Shown piece after piece: positions 1 through 8,557 of a stretch of 64,000 nt of DNA. The translations under genes were made by a program, and so were the position numbers. A model generated the notes under the pieces. That model made no database searches and was not told where the DNA came from. It was given only the letters and a program-made list of their open reading frames with translations. Numbering within the stretch: the first letter of the stretch is position 1; each line of letters begins with the position of its first letter. Source of the DNA: Erythrobacter sp047872805 (GTDB lineage Bacteria; Pseudomonadota; Alphaproteobacteria; Sphingomonadales; Sphingomonadaceae); contig NZ_JBLQUK010000003.1 of NCBI RefSeq assembly GCF_047872805.1, forward strand, positions 62,001 through 126,000, written 5' to 3'.

Positions 1-491
1 ATAGCGCTGAGATCGAGATGGTTGGTCGGTTCATCGAGCAGCAGCAAGTCGGGGCCCTGCGCCAGCGCGCGGGCAATGGCGGCACGGCGACGTTCGCCCC
101 CGCTCGCGGTGGCAGCATCGGTTGCCATGTCAATGCCGAGCTGCCCGGCAATGCTCTCCACCTCATGCACCTCCGGGGGATGATTACCCGCCAATGCAAA
201 GTCCATCAGCGTGGCGAAGGGCGCGAAATCGGGTTCCTGTTCCAGAAACACGATGCGCGTGTTGGGCTTGATCCGGCGCTGTCCCCGGTCTGCTTCGATC
301 CGGTCATCGATCAGTTTGAACAATGTGGTCTTGCCAGCGCCATTGCGCCCGATCAACGCGAGTCGGTCGCCCGGCAACACATGCAGATCAATGGGATCGG
401 CGCCCGCGCCGCTGGCAGGGCCGCCGAACAGCCATCGCGCGCCTTGTTGCAGGCTAAGGCCTTCCCATGAGAGGATTGGAGGTTGTGCCAT
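1..491 (-). CDS. ABC-F family ATP-binding protein (N-terminal part, cut by window edge)
   Basis: This is the first 163 codons of an ABC-F ATPase, a soluble duplicated-ATPase family that mostly acts on the ribosome. The start ATG is the complement of 489-491 and the gene runs off the left edge. Visible in order are a Walker A motif (GRNGAGKTT), a signature motif (SGGERRR) and a Walker B with the following loop (LLLLDEPTNHLDL). The DEPTNHLDL form is typical of ABC-F proteins, and no membrane segments are visible. The second ATPase domain lies outside the window, so the subfamily (Uup, EttA or other) cannot be set. It is divergent from the SIMPL-domain gene at 591. Confidence 0.9.
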   Translation of the reverse strand, partial: MAQPPILSWEGLSLQQGARWLFGGPASGAGADPIDLHVLPGDRLALIGRNGAGKTTLFKLIDDRIEADRGQRRIKPNTRIVFLEQEPDFAPFATLMDFALAGNHPPEVHEVESIAGQLGIDMATDAATASGGERRRAAIARALAQGPDLLLLDEPTNHLDLSA

Positions 492-590
492 CAGACGCGC
501 CACGTAGGGGCTTGCAAGCGCGCTGCCAAGGCGGTTCACTGCGCGCTCATCCCCGGCACCCTATCGCGCGGGACAAAGGAGAACCAGTTC

Positions 591-1337
591 ATGATCCGTT
601 ACCCTCTTTCCCTGTTGGTCTCTGGCGCTCTGCTGCTGCCGGTCTTCGCGCTTTCCACTACTGCGGCTGCGGCGGAGATTGAAATCAAAGCGCAGGGCCC
701 GGTGATCGAATTGTCGATCTATGAAAGCGTGACCGCCGCGCCCGATATCGTGACGATTGGCGCGGGCGTTTCGACAGAGGCACCGAGCGCGGTCGAAGCC
801 ATGCAGCAGAACGCCGCCGCGATGCAGCGCGTAATTGCCCGCATCCGCGCTCTAGGCGTCGCGGATCAGGACATTCAAACCACCGGAATAAATCTCAATG
901 CGCAATACGATTACGATCGAGACAATCAGCGTCAGGTGTTTCGCGGCTATCAGGTGTCAAACCGGGTCAGCGTAAAACTGCGTGATATCGAAGGCACTGG
1001 CGCGGCGCTCGATGCGTTGGTGGCGGCGGGCGCGACCGATCTTTCAGGCCCAAGTTTCAGCATCGAAGATGACGAATCCGCCAAAGACCTCGCCCGCAGC
1101 CGCGCGGTGGAACGCGCACAGCAACGCGCGCAGGCCTATGCCGCATTGCTCGGTTATGACGGTGTGCGCGTGCTTGCGGTCAGCGAAGTGATCGAGGGAC
1201 GTTCGCAAATGCCGCAAATGGAAATGCGTATGATGGCGTCGGATGGCGCGGCGGCCACCCCGGTTCAACCGGGGCAGGTCAGCACCGGGGTCAACATCAC
1301 CATCAAGTATGAAATGGTGTCGGAGAGCGCGCAATGA
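591..1337 (+). CDS. SIMPL domain-containing (DUF541) periplasmic protein
   Basis: A 248-residue exported protein of the SIMPL/DUF541 family (E. coli YggE relatives), linked to oxidative stress but of unclear biochemical role. The N-terminus is a signal peptide, with a hydrophobic run at residues 5-20 and an Ala-rich cleavage region near residue 25. The SIMPL domain fills the rest: an IxTxGxG-like strand, an N-x-x-A-M-Q-x-V helix, a GYQVSNRVSVKLRD core and a C-terminal ITIKYEM strand. The ATG at 591 was chosen because AAAGGAG sits 9 bases upstream and the signal peptide begins there. An upstream in-frame extension would place non-signal sequence before it. Family call is firm; function is not. 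Confidence 0.9.
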   Translation: MIRYPLSLLVSGALLLPVFALSTTAAAAEIEIKAQGPVIELSIYESVTAAPDIVTIGAGVSTEAPSAVEAMQQNAAAMQRVIARIRALGVADQDIQTTGINLNAQYDYDRDNQRQVFRGYQVSNRVSVKLRDIEGTGAALDALVAAGATDLSGPSFSIEDDESAKDLARSRAVERAQQRAQAYAALLGYDGVRVLAVSEVIEGRSQMPQMEMRMMASDGAAATPVQPGQVSTGVNITIKYEMVSESAQ

Positions 1338-1412
1338 TCCGGCACGGTGAACAAAGGGTCACGCACGCATTCACAACTTGTTCAATGCGCCCGCGCTAAG
1401 CATGGCATCATC

Positions 1413-1769
1413 ATGACACTCAACCATTCCTATCGCCCCGGTTTCGCCCCGCTCATTGCGGCAGCTGCGCTGCTCAGTCTGGGCGGAGGTGCCAATGCTG
1501 CCTTTGCGCGGACGGCCGATGGAATCATTGCGCAGGATCAGTCGCGCGACGATCAAGGCGATGCACGGCGTGAAATGCGCGCGGGCAATCAATTGTCGCT
1601 GCGCCAGATCGAACAGCGAATATTACCGCAAATGCGCGGCAGCGAATATCTCGGCCCATCCTATGATAGCACCGCGCGCGCCTACCGGCTCAAATTCATC
1701 CGCGATGGGCGAGTGACCTATATTGATGTTGACGCGCGTTCGGGCCGCATCATCAGCCGGTCGAATTGA
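1413..1769 (+). CDS. Exported PepSY-domain protein
   Basis: A 118-residue protein with a signal peptide (hydrophobic residues about 13-34). It ends in one PepSY-like domain: LSLRQIEQRILPQM, then a YLG...YRLKFIRDGRVTYIDVDARSGRI segment. PepSY domains are small binding or inhibitory modules often found with two-component systems. This gene lies 124 bases upstream of the response regulator at 1894 in the same direction, so it may be a target or accessory of that system; this is inference from position. An in-frame start at 1347 exists but would bury the signal sequence, so 1413 is preferred. Confidence 0.75.
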   Translation: MTLNHSYRPGFAPLIAAAALLSLGGGANAAFARTADGIIAQDQSRDDQGDARREMRAGNQLSLRQIEQRILPQMRGSEYLGPSYDSTARAYRLKFIRDGRVTYIDVDARSGRIISRSN

Positions 1770-1893
1770 AGCGCTCATTGGCCATGCGCAATTGCCGGGG
1801 GACTAAGCCAGACCCGCGCTGCGGCACTCGCTTGACGCGGAAGGCGCAAACGCGCAACCACCGGGACGACAATTTACAGGGACTAGGTGGAAA

Positions 1894-2571
1894 ATGCGCA
1901 TCCTGATCGTCGAAGACGAACCGACGCTTGGCCAGCAACTCAAATCGACATTGGAACAGACCGGCTATGCTGTCGATCTGGCCACCGATGGCGAAGACGG
2001 CCACTTCATGGGCAGTACAGAGGATTACGACGCCTGTATCCTCGACCTCGGACTGCCCGAGATTGACGGATTGTCGGTGCTGGGCATGTGGCGCAAGGAA
2101 GGTCGGCACTTTCCCGTGCTGGTGCTGACCGCGCGCGACAGCTGGTCCGACAAGGTCGCCGGACTGGACGCGGGCGCGGATGATTACCTCGCTAAGCCGT
2201 TCCAGACCGAAGAGCTGATTGCGCGTCTGCGCGCGCTCATCCGCCGCGCTTCGGGCAATACGTCGAGCGAGCTTACTGCCGGTGATGTGCGGCTGGACAC
2301 CCGTTCTGGCCGGGTGACCCGCGACGGGGAGCCGGTGAAGCTGACCGCGCAGGAATACAAGCTGCTGAGCTATCTGATGCACCACAAGGGCAAGGTGGTG
2401 AGCAGGACCGAATTGATCGAACACATATACGACCAGGATTTTGATCGCGATTCCAACACGATCGAGGTTTTCGTCACCCGCATTCGCAAGAAACTAGGTG
2501 CAGAGGTAATCACAACGATCCGTGGCCTCGGTTACAGCCTCGACGACCCGGCAGACGCCCCCAGAGCCTGA
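1894..2571 (+). CDS. OmpR/PhoB-type response regulator
   Basis: A 225-residue two-component DNA-binding regulator of normal family length. The receiver domain (residues 1-118) has the acidic pair (VEDEP), phospho-acceptor Asp51 in LDLGLP, conserved Thr79 and Lys101 in the DDYLAKPF motif. A winged-helix effector domain follows at about 128-220, with the LTAQEYKLLSYL and VFVTRIRKKLG signatures. ATG 1894 follows AGGGACTAGG. The partner kinase begins inside this gene's 3' end, so the two are translationally coupled. The target genes cannot be read from sequence; the upstream PepSY gene is one candidate. Confidence 0.93.
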   Translation: MRILIVEDEPTLGQQLKSTLEQTGYAVDLATDGEDGHFMGSTEDYDACILDLGLPEIDGLSVLGMWRKEGRHFPVLVLTARDSWSDKVAGLDAGADDYLAKPFQTEELIARLRALIRRASGNTSSELTAGDVRLDTRSGRVTRDGEPVKLTAQEYKLLSYLMHHKGKVVSRTELIEHIYDQDFDRDSNTIEVFVTRIRKKLGAEVITTIRGLGYSLDDPADAPRA

Positions 2572-4039
2572 AACCGGTGCCGAATCCTCTGTACCCGGCG
2601 TGCAGAGGGGGGATGGCACCGCTGCGCCTACGGCAAATGGCCCGGAAGGCGGCGTGGATGGCGGGCGGTTAGCAATTCCTGCCGCCGCATCTCCGCGCGC
2701 CAGTCTCGCGCGGCGCATGGGATTGATTGCGGCTGGCTGGATCATCGTCCTCCTGCTGGGCGGCGGGATCGCGCTGGAACGCACCCTGACCCGGCAGGTC
2801 GAGGCCAATTTCGACGAGCAGCTCGAATATCAACTGACGGCGATGATCGCCTCGGCGGAGATCGATTCCTTTGGCGAGGTGTGGTTTTATCGCAGCCTTG
2901 GCGATCAGCGATTCCTTGAGCCAGGCAGCGGACTGTACTGGCAGATCAGCGGCGAGGGGTATGAGCCTTATCCGTCGCGCAGCCTGTGGGACACTCCGCT
3001 CAAATTACGCGGGCCGAGCGAGCCTGAGCATTTTGACGACGAAGCGCACTTTTACAACTCGTCGCAGTTTCCCGATGAACCGCTCCGCATTGTCGAACGC
3101 ACGGTGATCCTGCCCGGCAGCGAGACCCGCTGGACCTTCGCCGTGGCCAGCGCGACCGAGGCGATGGACGCGCAAATCCAGCAGGTTCGCTCGATCCTGA
3201 TCTGGAGCTTTGCGGTGTTGGGGCTGGGACTACTTGGCATGGCCTTGCTGCAAATCCGCTATGGCCTGTCGCCGCTGCGCAGGGTTCGCGCGGCAATCCA
3301 GAAATTGCGCACCACTGGCGAAAACCGCATCACAGATCCGCTTCCAGCAGAGGTTCAGCCGTTGGTTGAGGAAGTGAACGCGCTGCTCGAACATACGGAA
3401 CGGCAGGCGGAAGAAGCGCGGACTCATGCGGGCAACCTCGCCCATGCGCTCAAAACCCCGCTGACGGTGCTCACCAACGCAGCGACCGCGCGCGCACCTG
3501 ATCTCAACGAAGCGGTGTTCCGCGAAACCCGCACGATGCAGCGCCATGTTGACCACCACCTTGCGCGGGCGCGGGCGGTCGGGCGCCGCGCAGTTGGCCA
3601 GGCGCGCACCAATGTCCGGCAAAGTGCAGAAGCTGTGCGCCGCGCAGTGGAGCGCCTTTATCCAGAAGGGCGGTTGGATATCGCTGGTAGCAAGGATGCG
3701 CTGGTCGCCATCGAACGGCAGGACCTTGACGAGATCCTCGGCAATCTGATTGAGAATGCTGCGAAATACGGCGGAGGCAGCGTGTTCGTGACGCTCGACC
3801 ATGAACCGGGTAGTCCTATGTGCCGCATCTGGATCGAGGACGACGGCAAAGGCATTCCCGAAGCAGAACGCACCCGGATTTTCGATCGCGGCGCGCGGCT
3901 TGATACGGGCAAGCCTGGGACCGGGCTGGGACTCGCTATCGTGCGTGATGTGGCAGAGATTTACGGCGGTTCGGTCACGCTTGGCGAAAGCGAGGATTTG
4001 GGCGGTTTGCTGGTCGAACTGCGATTGCCAAGGGCGTGA
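2522..4039 (+). CDS. Membrane sensor histidine kinase
   Basis: A two-transmembrane HATPase_c kinase paired with the preceding regulator. Numbered from GTG 2522 (505 aa), TM1 is about 67-86, a sensor region of roughly 140 residues follows, TM2 is about 225-246, then a HAMP-like linker. The dimerisation motif GNLAHALKTPL carries the likely phospho-His308. The N box is NLIENAAKYGG, G1 is DDGKGIP and G2 is GTGLGLAIV. The true start is uncertain. GTG 2522 overlaps the regulator by 50 bases and gives a Pro/Ala/Gly-rich 60-residue leader; GTG 2600 or an ATG just before TM1 would remove it. The HALKTPL form resembles PhoQ-type kinases. Confidence 0.9.
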   Translation: MASVTASTTRQTPPEPETGAESSVPGVQRGDGTAAPTANGPEGGVDGGRLAIPAAASPRASLARRMGLIAAGWIIVLLLGGGIALERTLTRQVEANFDEQLEYQLTAMIASAEIDSFGEVWFYRSLGDQRFLEPGSGLYWQISGEGYEPYPSRSLWDTPLKLRGPSEPEHFDDEAHFYNSSQFPDEPLRIVERTVILPGSETRWTFAVASATEAMDAQIQQVRSILIWSFAVLGLGLLGMALLQIRYGLSPLRRVRAAIQKLRTTGENRITDPLPAEVQPLVEEVNALLEHTERQAEEARTHAGNLAHALKTPLTVLTNAATARAPDLNEAVFRETRTMQRHVDHHLARARAVGRRAVGQARTNVRQSAEAVRRAVERLYPEGRLDIAGSKDALVAIERQDLDEILGNLIENAAKYGGGSVFVTLDHEPGSPMCRIWIEDDGKGIPEAERTRIFDRGARLDTGKPGTGLGLAIVRDVAEIYGGSVTLGESEDLGGLLVELRLPRA

Positions 4040-4063
4040 TCAAAGCAGTGCTAGTTGGAAGCC

Positions 4064-4384
4064 TTATCCGTCCCGCGCTTTTTCGTGGTGGCGGATCACC
4101 TCATCGATGATGAAACGCAGAAATTTCTCGCTGAACTCCGGGTCAAGATCGGCCTCTTCGGACAATTTGCGCAGCCGCGCAATCTGACGCTGCTCGCGCG
4201 CGGGATCGGCTGGCGGCAGCGTCACCTGCGCTTTGTATTCGCCGACTGCCTGCGTGATCCGAAACCGTTCGGCCAGCATGTGAATGATCGCAGCATCAAT
4301 ATTGTCGATACTTTTGCGAAACCGCGCGAGCGTGGGATCGTCTGCGGCGGTCTGGTCTGGCGAGGCTTGCGTTTGATGCGGCAT
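4064..4384 (-). CDS. Chorismate mutase (AroQ class)
   Basis: A 106-residue all-helical AroQ-type chorismate mutase, converting chorismate to prephenate for Phe/Tyr synthesis. Typical features are a first helix with FRKSIDNIDAAIIHMLAERF, then ITQAVGEYKA with its conserved Lys, and a C-terminal helix ending in IIDEVIRHHE. The start chosen is the ATG complementary to 4382-4384. A longer reading to 4540 would overlap the divergent polyprenyl synthase gene and adds a basic non-family leader. It converges with the kinase gene, 24 bases apart. There is no fused dehydratase or dehydrogenase domain. Confidence 0.88.
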   Translation of the reverse strand: MPHQTQASPDQTAADDPTLARFRKSIDNIDAAIIHMLAERFRITQAVGEYKAQVTLPPADPAREQRQIARLRKLSEEADLDPEFSEKFLRFIIDEVIRHHEKARDG

Positions 4385-4439
4385 AGCCCGCGAAACTAGC
4401 AGCAATTCAGCGCTTGCCAAGCGCGCGCGGCGTCTCGTA

Positions 4440-5462
4440 ATGCGATTGCCGATGACCGCCGAAATCGTGCCTCTTCCGCGCAAGCTTCCGACACTCGATC
4501 CGATGCTATCGCTGACTGCCAGCGGCATGAATGCGGTCAATGCGGTAATTCTGGACCGGATGCAGAGCGATATTCCGTTGATCCCGCGCCTCGCCGGATA
4601 TTTGATTTCAGGCGGGGGTAAGCGTTTACGCCCGATGCTAACGCTCGCCGGGGCGGAATTGGTCGGGTATCAGGGAACCCGCCACCACAAGCTGGCCGCC
4701 GCAGTTGAGTTTATTCACACCGCGACCTTACTGCATGACGATGTCGTCGATGGCAGCGAATTGCGCCGGGGCAAGGCGGCCGCCAACATCATTTTCGGCA
4801 ATCCTGCGACTGTTCTGGTCGGCGATTTCCTGTTCAGTCGCGCGTTTGAATTGATGACCGAGGACGGTTCGCTCCGGGTGCTCAAGATTTTGAGCAATGC
4901 CAGCGCGGTTATTGCAGAAGGCGAAGTTTCGCAGCTCACTGCGCAGCGCCAGATCGAAACGAGCGAAGAACGCTATCTCCACATCATCGGTGCCAAAACC
5001 GCCGCTCTGTTTGCTGCCGCCAGCCAGATCAGCGCGGTTGTCGCCGAATGCAGCGACGAACAGGAACGCGCGCTGGAGGATTATGGCCGGAACCTTGGCG
5101 TCGCTTTCCAATTGGTTGATGATGCCATTGATTACACATCGGATGCAGCCGAGATGGGCAAGGATCAGGGTGATGATTTCCGCGAAGGCAAAATGACGCT
5201 GCCCGTCATCCTCGCCTATGCGCGCGGGGACGAGAGCGAGCGCAAATTCTGGAAGGATGCCATACTGGGCCATCGCACTTCCGACGCCGACCTTGCCGAA
5301 GCGATCAGCTTGATTGCAAGCCACAATGCGGTTGAGGACACTCGTGAAAAGGCTCGCCACTTTGCGCAGCGTGCGGTCGATGCAATTTCGATCTTTCCCG
5401 ATAGCACGGCGCGCCGCGCCATGACCGAGGCGGCGCAATTTGCGGTCGCGCGGGGGTATTAA
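4440..5462 (+). CDS. ispB: Long-chain trans-polyprenyl diphosphate synthase (octaprenyl/decaprenyl type)
   Basis: A 340-residue class I prenyl elongase that makes the ubiquinone side-chain precursor by adding isopentenyl units to farnesyl diphosphate. The first Asp-rich motif is DDVVD at residues 100-104 and the second is DDAID at 227-231. The GGGKRLRP motif near residue 58 binds isopentenyl diphosphate. The residue five before the first motif is a small Ala, consistent with a long-chain product. ATG 4440 and ATG 4452 are both possible. The gene is divergent from chorismate mutase. Product length (C40 versus C50) cannot be told; sphingomonads mostly make Q-10, so the ispB symbol marks the family only. 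Confidence 0.9.
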   Translation: MRLPMTAEIVPLPRKLPTLDPMLSLTASGMNAVNAVILDRMQSDIPLIPRLAGYLISGGGKRLRPMLTLAGAELVGYQGTRHHKLAAAVEFIHTATLLHDDVVDGSELRRGKAAANIIFGNPATVLVGDFLFSRAFELMTEDGSLRVLKILSNASAVIAEGEVSQLTAQRQIETSEERYLHIIGAKTAALFAAASQISAVVAECSDEQERALEDYGRNLGVAFQLVDDAIDYTSDAAEMGKDQGDDFREGKMTLPVILAYARGDESERKFWKDAILGHRTSDADLAEAISLIASHNAVEDTREKARHFAQRAVDAISIFPDSTARRAMTEAAQFAVARGY

Positions 5463-5574
5463 GGCAAACGCCGAACACCGTTCCCCTGCGCTTGCCGAAG
5501 GGCTGTGCTTCTTCTAGCGCCATCGCTCATCGAACGAACGGTGCTTCAGCAGGCGCAGCACGAACGGGATTGTT

Positions 5575-8013
5575 TTGGATAGCACTCTGCCCATTCATGC
5601 GGTTCTTACCGACCTCTGCCGGGCCCTGGCCAATATTGGCGTCGCCGTCCTGATTGCGCCGCCGGGGGCGGGCAAGACCACGGCGATTGCCCCAGCATTG
5701 TTGAACGAGGATTGGTGCACCGGTCAGATCATTCTGACATCGCCTCGCCGGGTCGCTGCGCGCGCCGCAGCAGAGCGGATGGCGGAAATGTTGGGCGAGA
5801 AGCCGGGCGAGACCATTGGCTATCTGACCCGGCTCGACAGCAAAGTTTCGAGTAAGACCCGCGTTCTGGTGGTGACCGAGGCGATCCTTGTGAACCGTTT
5901 GGTTGATGATCCGGAATTGGCCGGGGTCTCCGCGATCCTGTTCGATGAAGCGCATGAACGGCATCTCGACAGCGACTTGGGCCTCGCGCTGGCATTGGAG
6001 ACCCGCGAGGTGTTGCGCGACGATTTGCGGGTGCTGGTGATGTCGGCGACGATTGATGGCGCGCGCTTTGCCCGGCTGCTCGGTAATAGCGCGCCGGTGA
6101 TCGAAAGCGCGGGCAAGAGTTTTCCTCTGACAATCAAATGGCTTGGTGCCAATCCCTCGCAAAGGATTGAGGATCAGGTGGCAGGCGCGGTGATGACCGC
6201 ATGGCGCGAAGTTGAGGGCGACATTCTCGCTTTCCTTCCCGGCGTGGGCGAGATTGAGCGCACTCGTGAACGGCTCGAAGCAAAACTGCCCGGCACGCCG
6301 ATCCTGCCGCTGCATGGTCAGATCGAACCTGCGGGCCAACGCTCAGCCATTCAGCGCGACACGCAAGGACGGCGGCGGATCGTGCTGGCGAGCGCGATTG
6401 CAGAAACATCTTTGACGCTGGACGGAGTATCGGCGGTGGTCGATTCCGGGCTGGCACGAATGGCGGAATATGACCGCGCGGCGGGCACCACGCATCTGGT
6501 CACCCGGCGCGCTAGCCAGGCTGCCGCGGCGCAAAGGGCGGGTCGGGCGGCGCGGCAAGGTCCGGGCACCGCCTATCGTCTTTGGGAGGAGGGCGGGCAT
6601 ATGGGTCGACCCGAATTTGTCCCGCCGGAGATTGAAACCGCTGATCTGGCCGCGCTGGTCCTGAAACTTGCCAAATGGGGCGCAAGCAATCCGCTGGCCC
6701 TGCGCTGGCTCGATCCTCCGCCCGCCGCGTCGGTCGCAGCCGCCCGCGCCAATCTCGAAATGCTTGGTGCGCTTGATGAGCAAGGCTGCATCACTCAGCT
6801 GGGCGGTGCGATTGCGGCCATGCCAATGGCACCCGATCAGGCGGCGGCGGTGCTGCGCGGCGCGCTTTCGGGTTGCGGTGAAGAAACGGCGCGGCTGGTC
6901 ATGCTGCTGCAGGAAAGAGGGCTGGGCGGGCGCGGCGATGACCTGCTTCAGCGGCTGACGCATTGGCGCGGAGACCGTTCAAGCCGAGCGAACAACGCTG
7001 CGCGGATTTCCAAGGGCTGGGCCGGAATGGCCGCAAAGCTGTTAGGGCAGCTGGCTCTCGCGCCAACGGGGCAAGCGCAATCACCAGCCGAATGCCTCGC
7101 GCTGGCTCGCCCGGATTTTGTCGCAAGACGCCGGGCTATGAGCGGAGAACAGTGGCTGAGCGTGGGTGGGCGCGGATATCAGCTTGATCCCGCATCGCCG
7201 TTGGCGCGCGCCGAATGGATGGTGATCGGCGATGCACAGGGGCAGGCGAAAGGTGCGCGGATCACAGCAGGCGCGCCGCTTGATGCTGCTGCGGTTGAAA
7301 GATTGTTTGCCAAACAATTGGAAGAACGTTCGACAGCGCGTTGGAATGCCGAGAAAAATCGCGCCGAATCGCGGCGCGAACGGCGACTTGGTGCGATCAT
7401 TCTGACGCGCGGGCCAGACCCCGATCCCGATCTGCAGGCGGTCCTGAATATCCTTGTGGATAAAGCTTTGGAAAACTTGGGGGAACATCTACCCGCCGGA
7501 TTTCTGGGGCGAGCCGAATTCGCCGGTATTGCTGCGCTTTCGCAGGGCAATTTGCGCGATCAGGCGGACCTGTGGTTGGCACCGTTAATGCAGGGGCGCC
7601 GCGATCTTGAACTGCCGCCTGCGCGGTTTGCCGAGGCGGCGCTGGGTCTGCTGGATTGGAGCGAGCGTCAACGGCTGGATAGCAACGCGCCGCTGTCTTT
7701 CACCTCTCCTGCACAGACCCGTCACGTCATCGACTATGCAGGCGACGACGCGCCCAGCACCGAAATCCGTGTGCAGGCGCTGTTCGGACTGGACCAGCAT
7801 CCGATGATCGGGCGCACCCCCTTGCTGCTCAAGCTGACCAGCCCAGCTGGCCGCCCGATCCAATCGACCCGCGACCTGCCCGGTTTCTGGCGGGGCAGCT
7901 GGGCCGATGTGGTAAAGGACATGAAGGGCCGCTATCCCAAGCATCGCTGGCCCGACCAGCCGTGGACAGAAAAGCCAAGCCTCAAGACGAAAAACGCCTT
8001 CAATCGCAGCTAA
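5575..8013 (+). CDS. hrpB: ATP-dependent helicase HrpB
   Basis: An 812-residue DEAH-box helicase of HrpB family length. The order is Walker A APPGAGKTT (28-36), DEAH at 124-127, the SAT motif MSATIDG, then a helicase C domain with ASAIAETSLTLDGV and QRAGRAAR. The HrpB-specific C-terminal region ends near WPDQPWTEKPSLK. The role of HrpB is poorly defined; an RNA-linked function is assumed from homology to HrpA. The start used is TTG 5575, because no ATG or GTG lies upstream in frame with a good ribosome site. The short electron-transport subunit gene follows 22 bases later. Confidence 0.92.
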   Translation: MDSTLPIHAVLTDLCRALANIGVAVLIAPPGAGKTTAIAPALLNEDWCTGQIILTSPRRVAARAAAERMAEMLGEKPGETIGYLTRLDSKVSSKTRVLVVTEAILVNRLVDDPELAGVSAILFDEAHERHLDSDLGLALALETREVLRDDLRVLVMSATIDGARFARLLGNSAPVIESAGKSFPLTIKWLGANPSQRIEDQVAGAVMTAWREVEGDILAFLPGVGEIERTRERLEAKLPGTPILPLHGQIEPAGQRSAIQRDTQGRRRIVLASAIAETSLTLDGVSAVVDSGLARMAEYDRAAGTTHLVTRRASQAAAAQRAGRAARQGPGTAYRLWEEGGHMGRPEFVPPEIETADLAALVLKLAKWGASNPLALRWLDPPPAASVAAARANLEMLGALDEQGCITQLGGAIAAMPMAPDQAAAVLRGALSGCGEETARLVMLLQERGLGGRGDDLLQRLTHWRGDRSSRANNAARISKGWAGMAAKLLGQLALAPTGQAQSPAECLALARPDFVARRRAMSGEQWLSVGGRGYQLDPASPLARAEWMVIGDAQGQAKGARITAGAPLDAAAVERLFAKQLEERSTARWNAEKNRAESRRERRLGAIILTRGPDPDPDLQAVLNILVDKALENLGEHLPAGFLGRAEFAGIAALSQGNLRDQADLWLAPLMQGRRDLELPPARFAEAALGLLDWSERQRLDSNAPLSFTSPAQTRHVIDYAGDDAPSTEIRVQALFGLDQHPMIGRTPLLLKLTSPAGRPIQSTRDLPGFWRGSWADVVKDMKGRYPKHRWPDQPWTEKPSLKTKNAFNRS

Positions 8014-8035
8014 TATTGACCTATTGGAACCGCTC

Positions 8036-8314
8036 ATGACCGCAAGAATTTACCAGCAGCCCAAAAGCGCAATGCAATCGGGCAAGGCAAAGACCGAAAT
8101 CTGGGTGCTCGAATTCGCGCAGAGCGAAGCGCGCAGGCCTGACCCGCTAATGGGTTGGACCGGCAGCGGTGATACGCGCGCGCAGATAAAGCTGAGCTTC
8201 CCGACCAAAGCCGCAGCGCAGGCCTATGCGGAGAAATATGGAATATCGGCGCGCGTGCATGCAACCCCGGCAAAGACGCTCAAGCTTCAGGCCTACGCTG
8301 ACAATTTTCGGTAG
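8036..8314 (+). CDS. NADH dehydrogenase accessory subunit, NDUFS4-like (ETC complex I subunit)
   Basis: A 92-residue homologue of the mitochondrial complex I subunit NDUFS4 (18 kDa), a supernumerary subunit widely present in alphaproteobacteria. The family fingerprint is visible: ARIYQQPKSAMQSGKAKT, then PLMGWTGSGDTRAQIKLSFPTKAAAQAYAEKYG and a basic C-terminus. It acts at the peripheral arm of NADH:ubiquinone oxidoreductase. ATG 8036 is used; the in-frame TTG at 8024 is less likely. The main nuo operon is not in this window. It stands alone between hrpB and the SRP RNA. Confidence 0.9.
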   Translation: MTARIYQQPKSAMQSGKAKTEIWVLEFAQSEARRPDPLMGWTGSGDTRAQIKLSFPTKAAAQAYAEKYGISARVHATPAKTLKLQAYADNFR

Positions 8315-8411
8315 GCGGTTCAAAGAGGTTGGCGCACCCCAATGTTCGGGCGCGCACCACAAAGTCGCGAACACTGTTGAATTCTGACCGCCTGCGCGCC
8401 ATATGCGCCCT

Positions 8412-8502
8412 TGGGAGTCGGGTGGACGTTTGCGTTCGCTCACCGGGTCAGGTCCGGAAGGAAGCAGCCCAGGTGGATTGCGGCGGGTCGCTCGGCTCCT
8501 TT
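8412..8502 (+). ncRNA. ffs: Small bacterial SRP RNA (4.5S)
   Basis: The conserved apical domain is present at about 8445-8469: GGTCAGGTCCGGAAGGAAGCAGCC-type sequence with the GGAA tetraloop and the flanking asymmetric loop that binds Ffh. The ends pair (GGGAG near 8413 with CTCC near 8496), giving one long hairpin of about 90 nt, followed by a T-rich stretch. Its position directly upstream of dnaX is common in alphaproteobacteria. Its receptor partner FtsY is encoded at 51124-52038. Exact ends are estimates. Confidence 0.92.
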
Positions 8503-8557
8503 TGTTTTCCTCAATCAGCGCGATGACAAACCCGCGGCAAGCGCCTAGCTTGGTCCG

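Noticed and set aside
18..507. Plus-strand frames at the left edge
   Set aside because: The minus strand clearly encodes an ABC-F ATPase with Walker and signature motifs across the same bases.
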